In this document: piece after piece, positions 8,566 through 15,532 of the stretch | How the letters are laid out: every line of letters starts with the position of its first letter | How positions within the stretch are numbered: position 1 is the stretch's first letter | Origin: Paenibacillus silvae | GTDB taxonomy: Bacteria; Bacillota; Bacilli; Paenibacillales; Paenibacillaceae | DNA: 64,000 nt | Assembly (NCBI RefSeq): GCF_014639235.1 | Contig: NZ_BMFU01000003.1 | Coordinates: forward strand, 62,001-126,000 | Reading direction: 5' to 3' | The notes under the pieces: model-generated | Seen by the model: only the letters and a program-made list of their open reading frames with translations | The model's database searches: none | What the model was told of the DNA's origin: nothing | Program-made: the position numbers and the translations under genes

Positions 8566-8832
8566 TTATTTCGGTTTGATCGGATTTGCCTTCATGTATT
8601 CATTAATCTTCAAATCCAGAAGACTACTAATCTCAATAACAACATCAGATGTAAAAGACTTCTCTTGCATGAAAATCTGTTCCATCTTGCTTCGAAGCAT
8701 ACGAATCTCATCTTCCAAGGGAATGTTAGGCATGGATGCGTGATCAGGGTTCACCGACCATCGGTCGCCATGATCGCCTTCTGCCAGAACGTGTCCACGA
8801 TTCGTCGGTAAATCATATTCAACACAAAACAA
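8566..8832 (-). CDS. Spo0E-like aspartyl-phosphate phosphatase family protein
   Basis: 88 residues from a TTG at 8832, which lies eight bases after a strong AAGGAGGGG site; the longer frame from 8865 would start upstream of that site. The C-terminal half (LEDEIRMLRSKMEQIF, then VVIEISSLLDLKINEYM) fits the two-helix Spo0E fold. The family signature SxxxD is present as SSLLD. Spo0E proteins dephosphorylate Spo0A~P and delay sporulation. The N-terminal 35 residues (rich in H, D and N) are an extension not seen in minimal Spo0E proteins. Target and activity are untested; the call rests on the short motif. Confidence 0.65.
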   Translation of the reverse strand: MFCVEYDLPTNRGHVLAEGDHGDRWSVNPDHASMPNIPLEDEIRMLRSKMEQIFMQEKSFTSDVVIEISSLLDLKINEYMKANPIKPK

Positions 8833-8879
8833 AGCTAACCCCTCCTTGAAAAAATATTTTTCCAAATATATGAAATCTT

Positions 8880-8894
8880 ATTTCAAATTGAAAT
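8880..8894. promoter_or_regulatory. Palindrome near the promoter of the Spo0E-like gene
   Basis: ATTTCAAATTGAAAT is a 15-bp near-perfect palindrome located 50-60 bp upstream of the TTG start, next to a TATAAT sequence on the minus strand (about 8895-8901). It may be an operator. No known consensus is matched closely enough to name a regulator. Confidence 0.35.
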
Positions 8895-8975
8895 TATATC
8901 ATAATATTTTGTAAAAGAAAGTATTTTTTTGGAAAAGTTCCAACTACCTTACTTGTTATGCACTTCTTATTCCCA

Positions 8976-10190
8976 TTAACCCTCTTTTTGGACCTTGTAA
9001 ACAAAATTTCCGATACGCTCCAGCGCTTCATTCAATTGGGACACTGAAGTGGCATAAGAGCAGCGTAAAAACCCTTCTCCTTGTGGTCCGAATACGTTCC
9101 CCGGTACTGCGGCCACCTTGTTCTCCGTTAGCAAGCGTTCAGCAAATAGATCTGAGCTGAGGCCTGTCTTCTGAATGCTTGGAAAAGCGTAAAATGCCCC
9201 TTGCGGTTCATGACAATCAAGTCCGATATCACGGAACCCCTGCACAATTAAACGTCTGCGCTGATTATAAGATTCCACCATGCGATCCTTCTCACCAAGA
9301 CCGTTTGTCAAAGCCTCCAAGGCTGCTACCTGACCCATGGCTGGCGCACACATCACAGTGTACTGGTGAATTTTGAGCATGGCTGCAATGAGCTCGGGAT
9401 GACCGCACATATAACCAATCCGCCAGCCTGTCATTGCAAATGCTTTGGAGAAACCGCTGACGAGAATGGTGCGATCCTTCATGTCAGGAATAGACGCGAA
9501 GCTGACATGTTTTTGATTATACGTCAATTCAGCGTAAATTTCGTCAGCAATGACGATCAGATCATGTTTTTTGATTACTTCTGCAATTGGCAACCAGTCC
9601 TCATACGTCATGATTGCTCCTGTCGGATTGCTTGGATAACATAAAATTACGACCTTGGATTTCGGTGTAATGCTCGCTTCCAGCGCTTCCGCTGTTACCT
9701 TGAATTGATCCTTCGCATAAGTTTCCACCCCGACCGGGATACCTCCACCGATAGATGCAATTGGCGAATATGCGACATAAGACGGTTCAGGAATCAGTAT
9801 CTCATCTCCTGGAACAATCAGTGCACGCAGCGCCAGGTCGATGGCTTCGCTGCCACCTACGGTGACAATAATTTCATCCTTTGGATCATATTTGGTATCA
9901 AACTGTGTCTCCAGGTATTGACTGAGAGCCTCGCGCAGCTTAGGCATGCCTGCATTCGAAGTATAACTGGTCATGCCTCTTTCGAGTGAATATACACATG
10001 CTTCGCGCATATGCCATGGTGTTACAAAATCCGGCTCCCCTACCCCCAGCGTAATAATATCCTTGTTATCACCCACCAGATCAAAAAACTTGCGGATGCC
10101 GGATGGAGGGATCTGTTTAACCAGCGGAGCCAGATATGAGGACATTGTTTTTGTTTTGTTATTCCCGGTTGTCTGTTCATTCACTATCAT
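8976..10190 (-). CDS. alaT: PLP-dependent class I aminotransferase, AlaT-like
   Basis: 404 residues, fold-type I. The PLP-binding lysine is Lys249 in SGFSKAFAMTGWRIGY. Other family motifs are GVGEPDF (49-55), SNPTGAIM (187-194) and the C-terminal RCSYA arginine motif. The gene follows an Lrp/AsnC regulator gene on the same strand with a 13-bp gap. This is the arrangement of B. subtilis alaR-alaT (yugG-yugH), where AlaT makes alanine from pyruvate. Substrate choice is inferred from that pairing; an aromatic or aspartate aminotransferase role cannot be excluded. The ATG at 10190 has AAGGAAG upstream. Confidence 0.85.
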   Translation of the reverse strand: MIVNEQTTGNNKTKTMSSYLAPLVKQIPPSGIRKFFDLVGDNKDIITLGVGEPDFVTPWHMREACVYSLERGMTSYTSNAGMPKLREALSQYLETQFDTKYDPKDEIIVTVGGSEAIDLALRALIVPGDEILIPEPSYVAYSPIASIGGGIPVGVETYAKDQFKVTAEALEASITPKSKVVILCYPSNPTGAIMTYEDWLPIAEVIKKHDLIVIADEIYAELTYNQKHVSFASIPDMKDRTILVSGFSKAFAMTGWRIGYMCGHPELIAAMLKIHQYTVMCAPAMGQVAALEALTNGLGEKDRMVESYNQRRRLIVQGFRDIGLDCHEPQGAFYAFPSIQKTGLSSDLFAERLLTENKVAAVPGNVFGPQGEGFLRCSYATSVSQLNEALERIGNFVYKVQKEG

Positions 10191-10203
10191 GACACATCTT
10201 CCT

Positions 10204-10704
10204 TTACGGCGAGATCATGAGACGGTTGTCTTCCTGATGGTCTTCAAAAATAATCCCGTCCTGCTTATATTTTTTAAGAATAAAATTCGTCTTGGTTGAA
10301 AGAACCGAATCAATCGGAGACAGCTTCTCCGACACAAAATTAGCGACTTCACGCAGGTTGCCACCCTCTACTTCAACGAGCAGATCATACGCACCTGACA
10401 TGAGATATACAGATTTAACTTGCGGGTATAGATAGATGCGTTCAGCGATGCCCTCGAAGCCGCGTCCGCGCTCCGGTGTAATTTGCACCTCGATCAGAGC
10501 GGTTACTTTCTCATCATCAATTTTGCTCCAGTTTACAACCGTTGCATATTTTACGATGACGTGGTCTTGTTCAAGCTGAGCTACAGCAGCTTTAATCTTA
10601 TCTTCCGACTCCCCCAGCAGCGTAGAAAGCAGTGCGGGAGTCCTTCTCGCGTCTTCCTTCAGCAGATCCAGCACTTTAAGCTGCAGATCGTTCAATTCCT
10701 TCAT
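10204..10704 (-). CDS. alaR: Lrp/AsnC-family regulator, AlaR-like
   Basis: 166 residues from the ATG at 10704 behind GGAGGG; the longer frame from 10728 contains that site and is not used. An N-terminal winged helix-turn-helix (residues about 3-50, LNDLQLKVLDLLKED onward) is followed by a RAM ligand-binding domain (TALIEVQITPERGRGF, then VKSVYLMSGAYDLLVEVEG). Lrp-type proteins bind amino acids as octamers and control nearby amino-acid genes. In B. subtilis the AlaR homologue activates alaT in response to alanine; the same is likely here because the genes are adjacent and co-oriented. Confidence 0.85.
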   Translation of the reverse strand: MKELNDLQLKVLDLLKEDARRTPALLSTLLGESEDKIKAAVAQLEQDHVIVKYATVVNWSKIDDEKVTALIEVQITPERGRGFEGIAERIYLYPQVKSVYLMSGAYDLLVEVEGGNLREVANFVSEKLSPIDSVLSTKTNFILKKYKQDGIIFEDHQEDNRLMISP

Positions 10705-10863
10705 CGTTTTCCCTCCAGCGTCATCCATGTTCCTGAAAATGAATTAATACTTATATTACATGAATTTAACGTTGATGCATAGACAAAAGACCGCCTGCCT
10801 TCAATTCAGGCAAGCGGTGGTATGGTGCATCTGAATATGTGCTTCAAACCCGTTATCTACAGG

Positions 10864-11247
10864 TTACATGTAATAAGGGTTGCCGTAATTCGGCTGATGC
10901 TGAGGCACATTAGGACTTTGGTTATACGGACTTCTCTGAATGTTCTTCTCCTGAACGAACTGCTGACATTTCTGTTGTGCCTGATGTGCAGATTGAAGCT
11001 GCTTGTCCAGGTCCTGGCGAGGAGCTTTGGCCGAAGCAGAATACATGTTGTTCTGCTGCATCAGGTTGAACAATTCACCCTGCAGCCTCAAGGTATCATT
11101 GGTCAGATCATTGAACATACTGCGAATCATGGGGCAGGAAGATTCAGTCGTAGCTGTTGTATATTCGCGTGAAGTTCGTCTTAGATCGGCAAGAATGGTT
11201 TTTAACAAATCCTGTTCCTGCATAAATGGACTGGTTTGATTGTACAT
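10864..11247 (-). CDS. CotF-like spore coat family protein
   Basis: 127 residues from the ATG at 11247 with AGGAGG upstream. The helical core (QEQDLLKTILADLRRTSRE, then TESSCPMIRSMFNDLTND) resembles the coat-F domain, a ferritin-like helical bundle found in spore coat proteins. The C-terminal 30 residues are an Asn/Pro/Gln/Tyr-rich tail (SPNVPQHQPNYGNPYYM), common in coat proteins. It directly follows the smaller coat-F-type gene at 11294-11527 with a 46-bp gap, so the two are probably expressed together in the mother cell. No sigma-E/K promoter could be read with confidence. Confidence 0.7.
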   Translation of the reverse strand: MYNQTSPFMQEQDLLKTILADLRRTSREYTTATTESSCPMIRSMFNDLTNDTLRLQGELFNLMQQNNMYSASAKAPRQDLDKQLQSAHQAQQKCQQFVQEKNIQRSPYNQSPNVPQHQPNYGNPYYM

Positions 11248-11293
11248 GGTGTTTCCTCCTATGCGTTGATTGTACTGCAAGGTGTCTGTAACT

Positions 11294-11527
11294 TTATTGC
11301 GACTGGGAGGGTGCAAGAGACTGGTGCTGATGCAGTGCTTGAATCAACGTGTTCATGTGCTGCTCGTGAGAACGAACATATTGATTCAATGCCTGCTGGA
11401 TGGCCGGATGTGTGGCAATGGAAGCTGTAGCGGCGCATTGCTTGATCAGCATCTCCTCGTTAGAGATGGAGTCGGCAATGTAATTCAATTCCTTTGGGCT
11501 GAGTGCTTGCATTTGTGAATGCTGCAT
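11294..11527 (-). CDS. Small CotF-like/coat-associated protein
   Basis: 77 residues behind AAGGAGG. The helical segment LSPKELNYIADSISNEEMLIKQCAATA resembles the start of coat-F-domain proteins, and the tail is Gln/His/Ser-rich. It is the upstream partner of the CotF-like gene at 10864. A structural role in the spore coat is inferred from similarity and pairing; no enzyme motif is present. Confidence 0.65.
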   Translation of the reverse strand: MQHSQMQALSPKELNYIADSISNEEMLIKQCAATASIATHPAIQQALNQYVRSHEQHMNTLIQALHQHQSLAPSQSQ

Positions 11528-11623
11528 GTACGTCTAACCTCCTTGATCTAAAGTTTATCCGAGCTTATTGTTACCTTGAATTGCAAAACTATACCAAATT
11601 AGATGACAAAGGAGTCGTTTGCA

Positions 11624-12847
11624 ATGGATCTCGTTTATGGCACACCTTACTGGCCTTCTACCTACAAATCTGATGCGGAATATCCATCCTTGGATACCGA
11701 TATTTCCTGTGACTGCCTGATCATTGGCGGAGGAATGGGAGGGGCACTTACTTCCAGACTACTGGCAGAACGCGGAGTGGATACAGTCGTTATCGATAAA
11801 CGTAAAATTGCTCATGGAAGCAGTTCAGCCAATACCGGCTTGCTGCAATATACTAACGACAAAACGCTAACCTCATGTATTCATACATTTGGAGAAAAGA
11901 AAGGAGTGCGCTTCTACGAGCTGTGCCGAGAGGCGATGAAACAGCTCACCGAAATTGCCGGAAGGCTGGATACCGATCCGTGGTTTATCCCGCGCACCAG
12001 CTTTTGTTTTGCCAGCACTGAAGAAGATGTTGCTTTGCTTGAGGAAGAATATGAAACCCTGCAAAAATACGGATTTGAAGCCGAGCTGTGGTATGCAGAT
12101 CAGATTAAAAAGCATTTTCCTTTTGAAAAACCGGCTGCGCTATACACCAAGGGGGATGCGGAAGTGAATCCATATCGCTTTGTTCAAGGGTTGTTTGAAT
12201 CCGCACGTCAACATGGGGCACGCATCTACGAGCAAACGGAAATGATCCACTGTGACTATGACGACGAGGGAGTGTGGTGTCATACCTCCAATGGGAAAAT
12301 AAGAGCCAAGCGAGTGGTTTATGCTGCCGGTTATGAGACACAGGAGATCAAAAAGGATCGGGCAGCCTACCTGAAATCCACGTACGCCATCACAACCAAA
12401 CCACTGCCTGATCTGAGCAGCTGGCATGAACAGGCCATGATTTGGGAAACTGCACGCCCATATCTGTACATGCGTACCACGCCGGACAATCGCATTATTG
12501 TGGGTGGGCTGGATGAAGAAACACCTGATAAAGATCAACGCGAGCTTCGCGCCAGCAATCAGGGCAATGTTTTGCTTGAAGAGGTCAGATCCTATTTCCC
12601 GCTTGAAGGGCTTGATATTGATTATGCTTGGGGCGCTGTGTTTGGTAATACTCATGATGGCCTACCCCTTATTGGCACACATCCGGATTACCCTCATTCC
12701 TATTTCGTTGAAGGTTACGGGGGTAATGGCACAGTCTACAGCATGATTGCTGCTGCGCTCATTGCAGATGCCATCAACGGCAAGACCAATGAAGAAGATA
12801 TGCAGCTGTTCTCTCTAACGAGAACCAGCAAGCCCTCCCCTGCTTAG
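11624..12847 (+). CDS. FAD-dependent oxidoreductase (DAO family)
   Basis: 407 residues. I start at ATG 11624 because AAAGGAG lies nine bases upstream; the in-frame ATG at 11603 lies before that site. The FAD-binding Rossmann motif is CLIIGGGMGGALTSRLLAERG near residue 30. The C-terminal half has YAAGYE and GNTHDGLPLIGTHPDYPH, typical of glycine/D-amino-acid oxidase-like enzymes, ending with VEGYGGNGTVYSMIAA. Such enzymes oxidise amines or D-amino acids. Nothing adjacent indicates the substrate. It is a lone plus-strand gene facing the MFS gene, with a shared terminator between them. Confidence 0.85.
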   Translation: MDLVYGTPYWPSTYKSDAEYPSLDTDISCDCLIIGGGMGGALTSRLLAERGVDTVVIDKRKIAHGSSSANTGLLQYTNDKTLTSCIHTFGEKKGVRFYELCREAMKQLTEIAGRLDTDPWFIPRTSFCFASTEEDVALLEEEYETLQKYGFEAELWYADQIKKHFPFEKPAALYTKGDAEVNPYRFVQGLFESARQHGARIYEQTEMIHCDYDDEGVWCHTSNGKIRAKRVVYAAGYETQEIKKDRAAYLKSTYAITTKPLPDLSSWHEQAMIWETARPYLYMRTTPDNRIIVGGLDEETPDKDQRELRASNQGNVLLEEVRSYFPLEGLDIDYAWGAVFGNTHDGLPLIGTHPDYPHSYFVEGYGGNGTVYSMIAAALIADAINGKTNEEDMQLFSLTRTSKPSPA

Positions 12848-12928
12848 TGCTGCTACCTGCTGCTAATCAGGCAAATAAACAACATATCCAGATTGAATTT
12901 GATCCTTACAGCAAATATGTAATCAAGC

Positions 12929-12976
12929 AAAAAGGTACGGCATCGGAACTTGTATTTTTCCTGGCCGTACCTTTTC
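12929..12976. terminator. Bidirectional terminator between convergent genes
   Basis: The arms AAAAGGTACGGC and GCCGTACCTTTT are perfectly complementary around a 22-nt loop, with A and T runs on the outer sides, so it can stop transcription from both the FAD oxidoreductase (plus) and the MFS gene (minus). Confidence 0.85.
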
Positions 12977-12986
12977 TTGTTCATGT

Positions 12987-14210
12987 TCATTTTGGCTCTT
13001 TAGACACTTCCCGGGCCAACGGTTTAAGCAGCAGCTTGCGCATGAATGCCCACCCGATGAGCGGGAATGCACCAAGAGCAATGATCAGCCAGATTAATAC
13101 CTGTTGAGACGGAGAATTGACCACAGTGATCATAAATATAGTCAGACCAAACAGTCTGCCACACATCAGACACAGCTCTCGTAAAACGACAAGTTCAACT
13201 CTTTTCTCTACATTTTCGCCACTTGTGCCCATCATGTCGAACCCTGCCGAGATCATCGGCAACATATATAAAGGCATCGCTATCGCACTTCCAATTCCCA
13301 TAAGGAGCAGTGTTCCATAAGTCACTTTCCAGAGCAATGGAAACAGTACAACTAGCAGCAGCAAGCCGCCTGCAAACATACCTCTATATCTGTAATGCGG
13401 TTTAAACCATTTACCTGCCGCCCAATAACTGACCAGTGCCACCGCTGAGGTAATCAGCGAGAACTGTCCGAGCTTATACTCTTGTGTGGTCGCCAAATAT
13501 ACCAGCAGCGCAATCAGAAAAGCAAAAACACCTTCCCTGACCCCTTGAGCAAACAATCCCATTGCCAGAGTCCGCCAAGGGCTATTCGGAATGGATAACT
13601 GCCTGATCGGTTCCGACCAACGATATGTGCCGCTGACTTTTCGTTTTTTCAGAAAAAAACTGCAAATCACCGCGACGATATAGATGACAAGCGACACCGT
13701 AAAAATAAATCGGTAGCCTGTATTGTCCGACATACGTGAAATAATAAGACCGGAAAACCACGGACCGATAATGCCAGCCATCGAGCCCAGCAGCCCGACC
13801 CATCCATTAAAAAGGTCTCTGTTCTCCCGATCGGTCACTTCAAAGTACACCACATTAAATGCGATCCAGAATAGCCCCAAGGCACAGCCGAGCAGCAAGC
13901 CCAGCGGCCATATCCAGTCAACTGCCTGCTCTCCCGTCCATAACACAAGCAGATAAAATATTCCTGAACAGGCCGTGCCCAGCCTAAGCGTAGTCATTTT
14001 GTTATGCTCCTTGACCCACTTGCCAGCAAGCCAAAACGTGATGCCAATCGCCAATTGCTGACTAATTGTAAACCAGCCGATCATGGTGTAGTCCGGCCGA
14101 CTCTTCCAGAGAAACACGTTCAGGAATGTGCCTGATAGCGCTCCCGCTAACGCAAACAATCCATTCACGCCCAAAAGCAGAATGGATTGTCTTCCCAAAG
14201 TAATCTTCAT
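12987..14210 (-). CDS. MFS transporter
   Basis: 407 residues from the ATG at 14210 behind GGAGGGG; the in-frame extension to 14333 lies upstream of that site. About eleven to twelve hydrophobic segments are visible, with charged loops GKWVKEHNKMTT and FFLKKRKVSGTYR between helices, the normal layout of a major facilitator. No substrate motif is recognisable. It is preceded on the same strand by the zinc-ribbon gene with a gap of about 145 bp, so co-transcription is possible. Export or uptake direction is unknown. Confidence 0.85.
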   Translation of the reverse strand: MKITLGRQSILLLGVNGLFALAGALSGTFLNVFLWKSRPDYTMIGWFTISQQLAIGITFWLAGKWVKEHNKMTTLRLGTACSGIFYLLVLWTGEQAVDWIWPLGLLLGCALGLFWIAFNVVYFEVTDRENRDLFNGWVGLLGSMAGIIGPWFSGLIISRMSDNTGYRFIFTVSLVIYIVAVICSFFLKKRKVSGTYRWSEPIRQLSIPNSPWRTLAMGLFAQGVREGVFAFLIALLVYLATTQEYKLGQFSLITSAVALVSYWAAGKWFKPHYRYRGMFAGGLLLLVVLFPLLWKVTYGTLLLMGIGSAIAMPLYMLPMISAGFDMMGTSGENVEKRVELVVLRELCLMCGRLFGLTIFMITVVNSPSQQVLIWLIIALGAFPLIGWAFMRKLLLKPLAREVSKEPK

Positions 14211-14355
14211 CTGCCCCTCCTTATCACCTGAAGCCAACAGCCAAAATCCGAACAGGCGGCTCTTGGCATTAACCTGCCCCAAGTGAAAGAAAAACATGAT
14301 GAGTCTTTGGATTTGTATAAAATTAGCTTTCAAACCATACTTGGCCCTTAGACTG

Positions 14356-14919
14356 TTACTGTGCGCTCAGGTTCTGGATCAACCGCAGACGGTCATCCTC
14401 AGATAAACTGTACTGCACCTGGAAGCATCCGGAGCACACATAAGTCAGAACTGTAAATGGAGGTGACAATACGGAACCTTTGCCTGAAGCCGCATTGGCC
14501 ATCGGAGTAAACGTATCCGGACTGGTTGCCTGTGAGCCGGCAAGAATCATAAATTCTCTGCAATTCGGACACTCCGGCACTTCCTCCTGCTGATCCAGCT
14601 GCTTCTCCACACCCTGCTCATACTGAATCAGATCATTGCCTTCGTCTGCATATTTGTTCAGCGTACGAAGATCTGGCAATTTAAGCTCGACTTCATCGCC
14701 CCATAACGAAGTCAGGTCTGAAATCTGCTCTTGCTCTGTTACGTTGTCCGTATCATAGAATACTTCATCCGCATCATCACTTTCTTCGTCACCGATGCTA
14801 ATATTCAGAGTACGATAGCCTTTCAATTCATTGTGGCAATAAGGGCACTCTTCCTCTGGGCCCAGCTCTTCATCCCAAACGATCTCTGTGTGACACCAAG
14901 GGCATACTGTTGTTTCCAT
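14356..14919 (-). CDS. Zinc-ribbon protein of unknown function
   Basis: 187 residues with an ATG behind AGGAGAAAGG. Two CxxC pairs at the N-terminus (CPWC at 6-9, CPYC at 25-28) form one zinc ribbon. CPNC near residue 116 and CSGC near 162 form a second. Between them is a strongly acidic linker (GDEESDDADEVFYDTDN). I do not recognise a named family; similar proteins are annotated as hypothetical in Paenibacillus. It lies downstream of mutS2-DUF350 and the 27-residue membrane ORF on the same strand. Confidence 0.75.
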   Translation of the reverse strand: METTVCPWCHTEIVWDEELGPEEECPYCHNELKGYRTLNISIGDEESDDADEVFYDTDNVTEQEQISDLTSLWGDEVELKLPDLRTLNKYADEGNDLIQYEQGVEKQLDQQEEVPECPNCREFMILAGSQATSPDTFTPMANAASGKGSVLSPPFTVLTYVCSGCFQVQYSLSEDDRLRLIQNLSAQ

Positions 14920-14947
14920 CGTATATCAACCTTTCTCCTTCAAATAA

Positions 14948-15031
14948 TCACGTATTCATTACATAAATCACACCGATGGCAAAAAACACGAGTGATGCCG
15001 CAAACAAAATCCGTATCAATATTTTCATCAT
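14948..15031 (-). CDS. 27-residue single-pass membrane smORF
   Basis: ATG at 15031 (or 15028) follows AGGGGGATC and runs 27 codons to a TGA. The peptide begins MMKILIRILF and continues with AASLVFFAIGVIYVMNT, that is, a short positive N-terminus and one transmembrane helix. It fills the gap between the DUF350 gene (ends 15040) and the zinc-ribbon gene (starts 14919), on the same strand and tightly spaced, which supports a real gene. Function is unknown; it could be a subunit of the neighbouring DUF350 membrane protein. Confidence 0.6.
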   Translation of the reverse strand: MMKILIRILFAASLVFFAIGVIYVMNT

Positions 15032-15039
15032 CGATCCCC

Positions 15040-15459
15040 CTAGATAATGCTTGCACCAATAACAAAGGACAATGAAACAGAAATAATCATCGATATCAAG
15101 CCGACGGCCCGGTTATCCGCTTCAATCTCCCGATCAATCGAAAATACCGGGGTTAGAAACTCGAATAAAAAATACGCCACCAGCAGCAGCACAAAGCCAA
15201 CAATGGACCATGTCATTGCATCGTATACCGAGGATTTTGCCTGGATGCAAAAACGGAGTACATTGCAAATCCCGAAGATTTTGCCTCCCGTGGCCATTGC
15301 AACAGCCACGTTGCCTTTTTTGATCTCCGACCAGCATTTATACTTGGTCACCAGCTCAAAGCATGCGAGAAAAACAAGCAGCTCCATAATTGCTACCGAG
15401 AAGAAACCGAGGACCATCCCCAGCGGATGAGACAGCAGTCCGTCAATCGCTTCTTTCAC
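15040..15459 (-). CDS. DUF350 (UPF0719) membrane protein, YshE-like
   Basis: 139 residues from a GTG behind AAGGAGAATGAGG. Four hydrophobic segments are visible: about 13-35, 50-70, 80-103 and 117-139. DUF350 proteins are small four-helix membrane proteins of unknown function. In B. subtilis the homologue yshE also sits directly downstream of mutS2, so the pairing is old and conserved. A hairpin (ATCTGCTGT with ACAGCAGAT, 15478-15508) lies between the two genes without a T-run, so read-through from mutS2 is likely. Confidence 0.85.
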   Translation of the reverse strand: MKEAIDGLLSHPLGMVLGFFSVAIMELLVFLACFELVTKYKCWSEIKKGNVAVAMATGGKIFGICNVLRFCIQAKSSVYDAMTWSIVGFVLLLVAYFLFEFLTPVFSIDREIEADNRAVGLISMIISVSLSFVIGASII

Positions 15460-15532
15460 GCCTCATTCTCCTTCCGAATCTGCTGTCCCGATGATCAGAA
15501 CAGCAGATAGTGTTCTTTCATGTTACGGCTGG

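Noticed and set aside
7192..8566. Cobalamin riboswitch for the B12 genes
   Set aside because: The region upstream of the lipoprotein gene (8403-8565) is too short and lacks the B12-box; nothing similar lies between the genes.
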